A stretch of 36,684 nt of DNA. It comes from Gammaproteobacteria bacterium (GTDB lineage: Bacteria > Pseudomonadota > Gammaproteobacteria > Chromatiales > Chromatiaceae). Under the pieces are notes generated by a model. It saw nothing but the letters and a program-made list of their open reading frames with translations. It had not been told where the DNA came from and made no database searches. Of the stretch, positions 1-6,830 are shown piece after piece; the stretch's first letter is position 1, and every line of letters begins with the position of its first letter. The stretch is taken from contig JAABTK010000049.1 of assembly GCA_011389885.1 (NCBI GenBank), positions 1 to 36,684 of the forward strand. Reading direction: 5' to 3'. Position numbers and translations under genes: made by a program.

Positions 1-187
1 GGTGATCGAAGGCGTCGATGGCCTCCTCACCGGAGTCTTCGTACCACTCTGGCGGTCCCCGGGCGGAGGCGATCCGGGGCGGGGTAGCGGGCTCGCCGAT
101 AGGCTCCAGGATGGCCCGTACGTCCACCGCCTCGGTAACAAAGGCGATGATCCGCATATCGGCCCCGCATTGAGGGCAGGTCAAAGG

Positions 188-262
188 AAAAATTCGCCGG
201 GAGCGAATTTTCGCGCAAGCCCTCATGGACGAGGGTGAGCCCCAGGGAAGGGGCGAACAAAT
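188..262 (+). repeat. Three-hairpin element, copy 1
   Basis: The element begins AAAAATTCGC and ends GCGAACAAAT. Three adjacent stem-loops can form: AAAATTCGC with GCGAATTTT, GCCCTC with GAGGGT, and GCCCC with GGGGC. It splits the transposase between codons for IYEAF and PLTCPQCG, with TTT present on both sides (minus strand), which could be a 3-bp target duplication. Compared with copies 2 and 3 the stems carry paired changes that keep the pairing. Confidence 0.75.
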
Positions 263-293
263 GCCTCGTAGATGCGGGCCAGCAGCATGACCC

Positions 294-370
294 AAAAATC
301 CGCCGGGAGCGGATTTTCGCGCAAGCCCCCAGGGAAGGGGGCGAGTCCCAAGGATGGGGCGAGCAAAATG
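294..370 (+). repeat. Three-hairpin element, copy 2
   Basis: Same architecture as copy 1: AAAATCCGC pairs with GCGGATTTT, GCCCCC with GGGGGC, and a third weaker CCC/GGGG stem follows. It lies exactly where the central part of the IS91 transposase is missing, between the codons for SSLNQHTHF and those for LLARIYEAF. Confidence 0.75.
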
Positions 371-752
371 AGTATGCTGGTTGAGCGAAGAGCCGAACCG
401 ATGGATGAAGGCCACCGCGCCGATCCGCGCCTTGGGAGCCGCACCAGGGCAACGGGCGCGCAGGTGTCGTTCGACGGCATCCAGGAAGATGCGCAAAGCG
501 CTGTTAAGCGCCTTGCGGTCGTGCTGGAGGTGATAGCGCAGCCGCTTGGGCAGGGATAACACCCACTGGCGCACCGGCAGAGGGGGCAAGACAGGCAATC
601 GACGAGGTGGGCGGCGGTTTCTGCTGCATGCGGCGGGTGTTGCACGAGGGGCAAACACCTCGCCCCTTGCAGGAGAAGGCAATCAGGAAATCATGGCCGC
701 ATTCGTCGCAGCGCGCCCTGGCAAAGCCGTAAGCTAGGATGCCGCACTCCAG

Positions 753-827
753 AAAAATCCGCCGGGAGCGGATTTTCGCGCTAGCCCCCAGGGAAGGGGG
801 CGAACTCCATGGACGGGGCGAGCAAAT
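753..827 (+). repeat. Three-hairpin element, copy 3
   Basis: Almost identical to copy 2 in its first 50 bases, with the same orientation. The third stem is different (ACTCC with GGGGC). It interrupts the N-terminal region of the IS91 transposase between NGNYADL and FLECGILAYG, again at a T-rich junction. Confidence 0.75.
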
Positions 828-916
828 CGGCGTAGTTCCCGTTCGGCGTGAGGGGAGCGCGCTCCTGTTCCCAGTCGTCATAGCACAGGGCAAGGAAGGT
901 CTCCAGGTGGTTTTGC

Positions 917-1069
917 ACCACCACCACCCCGTTGCCGGCCAAGATCTACGCCAACGAAGGCGCGGCCCAAATCCTGTTCGTCGAATCCGACGAAGTCTGC
1001 GAGACCTCCTACCTCGACCGCGGCGGCAAATACCACGGCCAGCGCGGGGTCACCCTCCCGCGCCCCTGA
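917..1069 (+). pseudogene. dcd: dCTP deaminase, 3' fragment
   Basis: The frame reads [13 protein letters not shown], then [11 protein letters not shown], then [15 protein letters not shown] and a TGA at 1067-1069. This is the conserved C-terminus of proteobacterial dCTP deaminase, which makes dUTP from dCTP for thymidylate synthesis. About 47-50 codons remain of a protein usually near 188 residues. The 5' part is gone. The join to the IS91 transposase falls in a run of ACC/GTG triplets, so either gene could claim those bases. With no start or substrate-binding N-terminal part, the fragment cannot make an enzyme, and a functional dcd must exist elsewhere if the pathway is kept. Confidence 0.85.
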
Positions 1070-1146
1070 CACGCCGGATCAAAAAAGACCGCAGCAAGGG
1101 TTGACGCCCCCGAGGGCGGCATGTAGTATACGCGCCTCAACACAAT

Positions 1147-1222
1147 TCCCCGGTAGCTCAGTTGGTAGAGCAAGCGGCTGTTAACCGCTGGGTCGGCAGT
1201 TCGAGCCTGTCCCGGGGAGCCA
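1147..1222 (+). tRNA. tRNA-Asn (anticodon GTT)
   Basis: A 76-nt cloverleaf. The acceptor arms are TCCCCGG (1147-1153) and CCGGGGA (1212-1218), with discriminator G and an encoded CCA at 1220-1222. The anticodon stem AGCGG/CCGCT encloses CTGTTAA with anticodon GTT at 1180-1182. The D-loop GGTAG and T-loop GTTCGAG are normal. The gene looks intact. A recombinase remnant lies just downstream on the other strand, the usual arrangement where a tRNA 3' end serves as an island attachment site. Confidence 0.97.
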
Positions 1223-1239
1223 ATTCAATCAAGCACTTA

Positions 1240-1266
1240 GGCGGTCTCAGTGAGATCGCCTTTTTT
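1240..1266 (+). terminator. Rho-independent terminator of tRNA-Asn
   Basis: GGCGGTCTC and GAGATCGCC form a 9-bp stem (one G-T pair) around an AGT loop, followed by six T residues. It begins 18 bases after the tRNA CCA end. Confidence 0.85.
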
Positions 1267-1352
1267 GTTTCTGTGCCCGAATTGCGCCTCGCCCAGAATC
1301 CGCAGACCACCCAAAGGGCCGCCGGGCGATGCTTGCTGCGCCTCCGGCAGCG

Positions 1353-1502
1353 CACCGCGGCGCGAGCGGCGGCGTTCAGCGGGATCGACCGTCTTTTCTT
1401 CGCCTTGATGTGTTCGGCCTCCGGAAAGATCAGGTCCTGATCCAGATCCACCCGCGTCTATTCCAAGCCGAGCATTTCGGTTCGTCGCAAGCCGAGGCCC
1501 GG
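1353..1502 (-). pseudogene. Tyrosine recombinase (phage-type integrase) remnant
   Basis: The minus strand reads GLRRTEMLGLE, then an in-frame TAG at 1458-1460, then TRVDLDQDLI and HIKAKKRRSIPLNAAARAA. This is the start of the integrase catalytic domain: the box with the first catalytic Arg (LRRTEMLGL), the usual W-x-x-V-D-L, then the K-rich strand and the PLN motif. The stop stands where most relatives have Trp, which fits a TGG-to-TAG change. The remainder of the catalytic domain (HxxR and Tyr) is not found in frame. Upstream coding sequence is replaced by a dispersed repeat (1555-1649). The gene is inactive but marks a past integration at tRNA-Asn. Confidence 0.65.
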
Positions 1503-1554
1503 ATGTGCGGGTATCGCGCCTGTAGCCGAGCAAATAGGATCGCCACCAGCTTGC

Positions 1555-1649
1555 GGGTTTCCGGTTATGCCCCCGGGCCAAGGCGTGTACGCTTCGAGCC
1601 CGCAGTCATACAGGGGCGGGCAAGCGAAGTGCATTCGCCCCTCTTCGTT
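1555..1649 (+). repeat. Dispersed repeat, copy A (partial)
   Basis: It shares long matches with 26081-26165, including GGGCCAAGGCGTGTACGC and CCCGCAGTCATACAGGGG, in the same orientation. Related copies in reverse orientation lie at 21397-21545 and 28277-28357. It carries no gene of its own and interrupts the upstream part of the integrase remnant. The remainder of 1650-1747 shows no recognisable feature. Confidence 0.7.
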
Positions 1650-1747
1650 GCAATTCCTTTGATTTCTGCTTCCTTGGCTAGGCGTTTGGCCTGGCAGGCT
1701 GCTACCATGCGTCCCCCCACCAGTTATCACCGGATGAGGCGAGAAGG

Positions 1748-4700
1748 ATGGAAAAAAGAACAATCTACGACCTCTGCACCCCGCGCCCCGATGTCCTCTC
1801 CGGCGTGATGCACGAGTCTGAGTTCGCGGCGGACCTGGCCCAGGTGCTCACCGGCTCAGCACCACCGGAGTACCGTGACCCCGACCTCTTTTTCCAAAAT
1901 ACCTACCCCACCAGAGGCATTAAGGCGCTTCTTGCTAGTGTGTTGGCGAGGCTACAGGGTAGCGGTGAACAAACCGGCTCATTGTTCCGCCTGGATACCC
2001 AATTCGGCGGCGGCAAGACCCACTCGCTGATCGCCCTGGCCCATGTCGCCCAGGGCTGTCAGGGCGTAGGCAATATCGATGAGTTCATTTCGGCGGATCT
2101 GCTGCCCACGCAGCCTATTCGCGTCGCTGCCTTCGACGGCGAAAATGCCGACCCGGCGAATGGCCGTCGGCTCGGCGGGATTCGCGCCTTTACGCCTTGG
2201 GGAGAATTGGCGTATCAGTTGGGCGGGGACGAAGGCTATCGCCTGGTTCAGCGTAGCGACGAAGAGGGCGTGGCCCCGGGCTCCGAGACCCTGCGCGAGC
2301 TGTTCGGTGACGAGCCCTGCCTGATCCTGCTCGATGAGTTGGCCCTCTATTTAAGGAAGGCATCCGCCAGTCGTCGCCAACAGGCCGCGGAGCAGCTCAG
2401 CGCCTTTTTGACCTCCCTGTTCAAGGCAGTCGAGGCCACACCGAAGGTCGCTCTGGTGTTCACCCTGGCACTGGGAAAAGACGGCGGCAGCGCAGACGCC
2501 TACGCAAGTGAAAATCAGCAAATCGCCTCTTTCATGGCCGAGGCCGCCAGCATCTCCGCCCGCAAGGCGGCGCTGCTCGACCCCACCGAAGACGACGAAA
2601 CCGCCCGGGTGCTTTGCCGTCGCCTTTTCTCAACGATTGATAAGCAGACCGCGACATCGGTCATTCAAGCCTATCGAGACCTTTGGCAGCGCCACGCGGA
2701 CAAACTACCCAAGGATCTGATCGACCAAATACAGGAACGAGCCGAGCAGTTCGAGCAAAGCTACCCCCTGCATCCCGAGCTGATGCAGACCCTCACCGAA
2801 AAGACCGCAACGCTCGATAATTTCCAGCGGGTGCGCGGCATGTTGCGATTACTGGCCCGCACCGTAGCGAGACTATGGGACCAACGCCCAGACGACGCCA
2901 CCGCCATCCACCTGCACCATCTCGATCCAGGGTATGAACCGGTGCGCCACGAAGTGGTAGTGAGGATGGAGCAAAGAAACCTGGTACCGGCCATTAAGGC
3001 CGAGGTCGCCTCGGTTACCGGCGAACCGCCGGCCCTCGGCGGCGAGCTGGACCGGGCGCACTATACCGGCCTGCCGCCCTACGGCAGCTACATGGGCCGC
3101 GCCATCTTCTGGCACACCCTGGCCTATCCCCACAACGTCAGCGGGGCCACATCCGAGCAGTTGCGTTTCGCGCTCTTGTCACCGGCCATGGACCTCAGCT
3201 TTATCGACGATGCCCGCAAGCGCTTCATCGCCGAATCGGCCTACCTTGATGATCGCCCCAACGAACCCCTGCGTTTCCTGCATACCCCCAACCTCACCCA
3301 AATCATTCGCCGTCAGGAAAACCAGATCGATCCCGCCGAGGTGCGCAGCCAGATCAACGACCGCATCCGGCATCTGTTTGCCGGCAAGAACCTGAACCTG
3401 GTCCCCTTCGCCTCCGGCCCCCACGACGTTCCCGAAGACAACAACGACGGTCGCCCCTTTCTGGTGTTGCTGAGCCAGGAGGCCTGCGCCATCGAGCCCG
3501 ACGACATCCAGCTCCCCGGCCTGGTGGAAAAGATCTGGAAACACAAGGGCGGCGGGGCCGACCTGCGCATCAACCGCAATAACCTGGTCTTCCTGGTGGC
3601 GGACAGCCAACACATGGAGACCATGCGCCAAAAGATGGTGCGACGGCTGGCGCTGGAGGCCCTGCTCAGCGCCGACAAGATGCAGCAACTGGCCGACTAC
3701 CAGGCCGACAAGGTCAAGGAAGAGCACCGTCGCTCAGAGCGGGACTTGGCGGTGGCCATTCAACAGACCTTCCGCCACCTCTTTTACCCCTCTCGCAACC
3801 GCCTTGAAGGCGCCCAAAGCGATATCGGCCACACCGTAATCGACGCCCAGCAGGCCTCCGAAAAGCCCGGCAACGGCCAGAATCAGGCGGTCAGCCAGCT
3901 CCAGCAGATCAACAAACTCCGGCTGCCCAACGACAACCCCGACGCCCCCGCCTATGTGCGCGACCGCACCCAGCTCAAAAAGGGCTACATCACCACCGCC
4001 AGCCTGCGCATGGAGTTCATGCGCGATCCGGCCCTGCCCATGCTGGTGGGCGACGATGTTTTCATCCGCGGCATCCGCCTGGGCATAGAGCAGGGGCTCT
4101 ATGTCTACCAAAAGGGCGAGCTGGTCATCGGCCAGGGCGATCCGGAGGGCGCCATCGCCATCGACGAACAGGCCCAGCTCTTCACCACCGAATACGCCGA
4201 GGAAAAGCAGATCTGGCCCCGCCCCAAAAAGCCCAAGCAGCCCGAAGCCGGAGCGGGTCAAGACGAAGAGACAAGAAAAAAAGACCCGCCCCCAGGCGAT
4301 CCGGGAACCGGCCCGGTCCCCGGCGTAAGGGACGACCCGAAGCCCGCCACCGCCCCCATCGAAGTGGAAGACGTGCTCAAGGCCGCCCTGATTCAGGCCT
4401 TCGAACAGGCGGCGACCCGGGGCTGGAAGGGCGTGGAGGCGGTCACCATACGCCCCTTCGAGGCCCAGGACGTGCTGCGTGCCCTAGTGGTGATCAACAG
4501 CCAGAGCAACGCCAAAAAGCATGTCGAGCTGAGCATCGACCTGGAGACCAAGGACGAAAGCGTGATGGAGATTAAGTACGACGGCGCCACCGAGGACGCC
4601 CGCCCGCTCAAGGACTTCATCGATCCGCAACTGCGGGCCGCCGCCGATTTCAACCTGGACGGCGTGTTCACCATTCGTTTCAACGAGCCCCTGCCGGCCA

Positions 4701-4792
4701 AGGTGGAAAGCATCAACCCCCTGGCGGAAAAGCTGGCCCGCGTCGCCTTCGGCAGCGCCCTGGTGGGGCTGCAACCGGCGGAGGGCGAATAG
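1748..4792 (+). CDS. DUF499-family ATPase of a defence locus
   Basis: This 1014-aa protein opens with a conserved DUF499-type N-terminus and has a P-loop with GGGKTH at residues 87-92. A Walker B strand LILLDELALYL lies near residues 191-202. Both are intact, so ATP binding and hydrolysis are likely. A charged Pro/Lys/Glu-rich linker near residues 835-880 separates a C-terminal domain of about 130 residues. DUF499 proteins are large AAA-type ATPases that recur beside DUF1156 methylases and helicases in defence islands; the exact role is not established. It is the first gene of a same-strand cluster reaching 14983. ATG 1748 was chosen because it starts the conserved N-terminus, with GAGG and AAGG just upstream. 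Codon use is GC-rich from about residue 400 on and more mixed before. Confidence 0.88.
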   Translation: MEKRTIYDLCTPRPDVLSGVMHESEFAADLAQVLTGSAPPEYRDPDLFFQNTYPTRGIKALLASVLARLQGSGEQTGSLFRLDTQFGGGKTHSLIALAHVAQGCQGVGNIDEFISADLLPTQPIRVAAFDGENADPANGRRLGGIRAFTPWGELAYQLGGDEGYRLVQRSDEEGVAPGSETLRELFGDEPCLILLDELALYLRKASASRRQQAAEQLSAFLTSLFKAVEATPKVALVFTLALGKDGGSADAYASENQQIASFMAEAASISARKAALLDPTEDDETARVLCRRLFSTIDKQTATSVIQAYRDLWQRHADKLPKDLIDQIQERAEQFEQSYPLHPELMQTLTEKTATLDNFQRVRGMLRLLARTVARLWDQRPDDATAIHLHHLDPGYEPVRHEVVVRMEQRNLVPAIKAEVASVTGEPPALGGELDRAHYTGLPPYGSYMGRAIFWHTLAYPHNVSGATSEQLRFALLSPAMDLSFIDDARKRFIAESAYLDDRPNEPLRFLHTPNLTQIIRRQENQIDPAEVRSQINDRIRHLFAGKNLNLVPFASGPHDVPEDNNDGRPFLVLLSQEACAIEPDDIQLPGLVEKIWKHKGGGADLRINRNNLVFLVADSQHMETMRQKMVRRLALEALLSADKMQQLADYQADKVKEEHRRSERDLAVAIQQTFRHLFYPSRNRLEGAQSDIGHTVIDAQQASEKPGNGQNQAVSQLQQINKLRLPNDNPDAPAYVRDRTQLKKGYITTASLRMEFMRDPALPMLVGDDVFIRGIRLGIEQGLYVYQKGELVIGQGDPEGAIAIDEQAQLFTTEYAEEKQIWPRPKKPKQPEAGAGQDEETRKKDPPPGDPGTGPVPGVRDDPKPATAPIEVEDVLKAALIQAFEQAATRGWKGVEAVTIRPFEAQDVLRALVVINSQSNAKKHVELSIDLETKDESVMEIKYDGATEDARPLKDFIDPQLRAAADFNLDGVFTIRFNEPLPAKVESINPLAEKLARVAFGSALVGLQPAEGE

Positions 4793-4934
4793 ATGAACCC
4801 ATCCCAGCCGCTGGAACAATCCCTGTGAAGGATCCGTGCACTGCGCGCCTGGATACCCGATAATGGGGGCTCGGCCCAATAGATCGAGCAGGCGATCCAC
4901 CCAGGCCGCCCCAAAACACGCGAGACCCCGAACC

Positions 4935-5420
4935 ATGAGCAAAGTCGTCCCCATCGACCAAAGCCCCAACGCCAAGCCCCTGGCGCGGCCCGACTACCAG
5001 TTGCGCATTCGCGCCCTGCAAGGCAGCGACCTGGAGATCGAAATCTGGCAAATGCCCTCCAGCTACACCCCGCACATCAAGCGGCCCCACTATGTGGCCG
5101 GCCTGCGCGGGCGCAATCTGGCACTCATGGAACACCGACTGATCCGTCGCTTTAAACCCCTCAAGATCGACCTCGCCGGTCTCAAACGGGGCGACAGCCG
5201 CAGCTACCGGCTGGACGAAGACAGCGCCATCAACCTCGGCCTGCTGTTTCGCGCCCTGGCCCCCATGCGCAACCGCGACAACATGATCGCCGTAGCCGAC
5301 GGCATCGAGGCCATGCCCAAGGAAGAGGCCGCCTACTGGCTCGGCATGGCCATGTACCGCAAATACCCCCGGCGCGTGCTCATGGCCCTGCGCTTCCTGC
5401 TCATCGACCCCCATCGCTGA
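4935..5420 (+). CDS. 161-aa protein of unknown function in the DUF499/DUF1156 cluster
   Basis: I do not recognise a named family with certainty. ATG 4935 is preferred over in-frame starts further up because the sequence before it has no protein-like character. The protein is soluble, has no signal peptide or membrane segment, and is rich in Arg and Leu. Its N-terminal half looks like a beta-rich fold (YQLRIRAL, LEIEIWQMPS, PHYVAGLRG) and its C-terminal half is helical (EEAAYWLGMAMYRKYPRRVLMALRFLL). It stands 142 bp after the DUF499 gene and ends 13 bp before the AAA ATPase gene, so it is probably co-transcribed. The 142-bp gap contains only an 11-codon reading frame starting ATG 4793. A structural or adaptor subunit is a guess from position alone. 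Confidence 0.75.
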   Translation: MSKVVPIDQSPNAKPLARPDYQLRIRALQGSDLEIEIWQMPSSYTPHIKRPHYVAGLRGRNLALMEHRLIRRFKPLKIDLAGLKRGDSRSYRLDEDSAINLGLLFRALAPMRNRDNMIAVADGIEAMPKEEAAYWLGMAMYRKYPRRVLMALRFLLIDPHR

Positions 5421-5433
5421 GCGACTACGCCCC

Positions 5434-6777
5434 ATGAAACTGGCACAGGTCACCCTGGAGAACTTTCGCGGCATTCGTCAACTTGAGTTGCCCCTGCGCG
5501 AAGATTTGAATGTTCTCGGGGGCGAAAATGCGGCGGGCAAGAGCACGGTACTGGACGGCATTGCGATCGGGCTGGGAGTGATGTTATCCCGTTTCCCGGA
5601 TATTGGCGGTATTGGCTTTCGCAAGAAAGGCGATATCTATTCGACCTTCTCCGAGATGGATCTGGACGAGATCAAGGGCATGCTCGGTATCGTGTCCGCC
5701 TATGCCAGGGTTACCCTGGAGTCCGCGGATGGAAAAACCTGGGATGTCACTAAAAGCCGGGACCGGACCCAAAAAACACTGGTTCAGATCCCGCGCCCTC
5801 AGGGCAGGAAGGAAATATACGAATATGTGGATGCTCTTGTTGACCAGCTAAACGAGGATCCCGCGGCAACCGTCGATCTGCCGATCATTGCCCATTATGG
5901 TACGGACCGGGCGGTCCTCAAACTGCCCGAAAGGCGCAGAGGATTCGCCAAGACCCTCAACCGAATCGATGCACTGCGAGATTGTCTGAAGCAGAGCACC
6001 AATTTCAAGAACGTTTTCGAATGGTTCATCGTTCAGGAAGATGAAGAGCGACGCGGCCAGCAACGTCTGAAGGACTGGGATTATCGTCTGCCGGCGCTTG
6101 AAGCGGTTCGTGAGGCGATTCAACGCATGTTTCCCGGTTCCCGCCAGCCACAAACCCTAACCAACCCGCTGCGGTTTGTGCTTGTGCTGAACATCAACGG
6201 CAAGCAAGAAGAGTTGGCACTGGACCAACTCAGCGACGGCTACCGCGCCCTGTTGGCGCTGGTGATGGACCTGGCCCGGCGCATGGCCCAGGCCAACCCC
6301 CACCGCGGCGCGGACGCCATCGACTCGCAAGCCATTGTGCTCATCGACGAGGTGGACCTGCACCTCCATCCCCGTTGGCAACAGCGGGTGCTGGTGGACC
6401 TTGCCAACGCCTTCCCCAACGCCCAGTTCATCGTCACCACCCACAGCCCCCAGGTGCTCACCAGCATCCGCCCCGAGCAGATCGTGCGCCTGAAACGCGG
6501 CGAGGCGGGCATCGTCGCCGAACGCGCCCAATCCTCCTACGGGGCCGAGAGCGGGCGTCTGTTGGAAGAGATTATGGACGTGGACCGCCGCCCGCCAGCG
6601 GCGACCAACCAGTTCACCAAGGTCCTCGCCGACTACCGCGTGCGGATCGAAAGAGGCGAGGGCGAAGGCGATGACGCCAAGGCGCTGCGCCGTCAATTGG
6701 ACGCACTCTCACCCCAGGACCCCGCCCTGATCCGCGCGGACATGGAGATCCGCCGCCGCAAACTGCTGGGGAAGTAG
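5434..6777 (+). CDS. AAA/ABC-type ATPase, SMC/RecF/PtuA-like
   Basis: A 447-aa ATPase of the RecF/SMC-like AAA class. It starts with LENFRGIRQLEL, followed by Walker A GENAAGKS at residues 30-37. The ABC-like signature is LSDGYRALLALV near residue 267. Walker B is VLIDEVDLHLHPRW near residue 307, and the switch His sits in TTHSPQVL. All catalytic motifs are intact. No TOPRIM nuclease domain follows, so it is not an OLD-type nuclease. It resembles the PtuA-type ATPase of Septu and some retrons, but no HNH partner gene lies beside it. The first half is less GC-rich than the second. It sits 13 bp after the 161-aa gene and 53 bp before the methylase gene, suggesting an accessory subunit of the same defence locus. 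Confidence 0.85.
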   Translation: MKLAQVTLENFRGIRQLELPLREDLNVLGGENAAGKSTVLDGIAIGLGVMLSRFPDIGGIGFRKKGDIYSTFSEMDLDEIKGMLGIVSAYARVTLESADGKTWDVTKSRDRTQKTLVQIPRPQGRKEIYEYVDALVDQLNEDPAATVDLPIIAHYGTDRAVLKLPERRRGFAKTLNRIDALRDCLKQSTNFKNVFEWFIVQEDEERRGQQRLKDWDYRLPALEAVREAIQRMFPGSRQPQTLTNPLRFVLVLNINGKQEELALDQLSDGYRALLALVMDLARRMAQANPHRGADAIDSQAIVLIDEVDLHLHPRWQQRVLVDLANAFPNAQFIVTTHSPQVLTSIRPEQIVRLKRGEAGIVAERAQSSYGAESGRLLEEIMDVDRRPPAATNQFTKVLADYRVRIERGEGEGDDAKALRRQLDALSPQDPALIRADMEIRRRKLLGK

Positions 6778-6830
6778 CATGAAGCCCGCCTGGCGATGAC
6801 CATCACAACAAGCAAGGAACCCCCAACCCC

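Larger units (their letters stand above)
1..924 (-). pseudogene. IS91-family transposase remnant, runs off the left edge
   Basis: Reading the minus strand from about 924 down to 1 gives IS91-type transposase blocks in order: an N-terminal block with [11 protein letters not shown], a zinc-binding block with CDECGHDF and CPSCNTRRM, a block with LPKRLRYHLQHD, the start of the catalytic region (SSLNQHTHF), then LLARIYEAF and the C-terminal CPQCGADMRIIAFV. The blocks lie in different frames. They are broken by three ~75-bp repeats (188-262, 294-370, 753-827), and most of the catalytic core between SSLNQHTHF and LLARIYEAF is missing. The gene is therefore dead. Its 5' end is joined directly to a dcd fragment at about 917-928. 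The 3' end continues past base 1. Family assignment is by motif recognition, not by search. Confidence 0.8.

Noticed and set aside
2-559. Plus-strand frames at the left edge
   Set aside because: They are antisense to recognisable IS91 transposase blocks and run through the hairpin repeats.
188-827. Three-hairpin elements considered as transcription terminators
   Set aside because: They lie inside a dead transposase, in one orientation and with conserved flanks and length. This fits inserted elements better than terminators, although the T-rich ends could terminate weakly.
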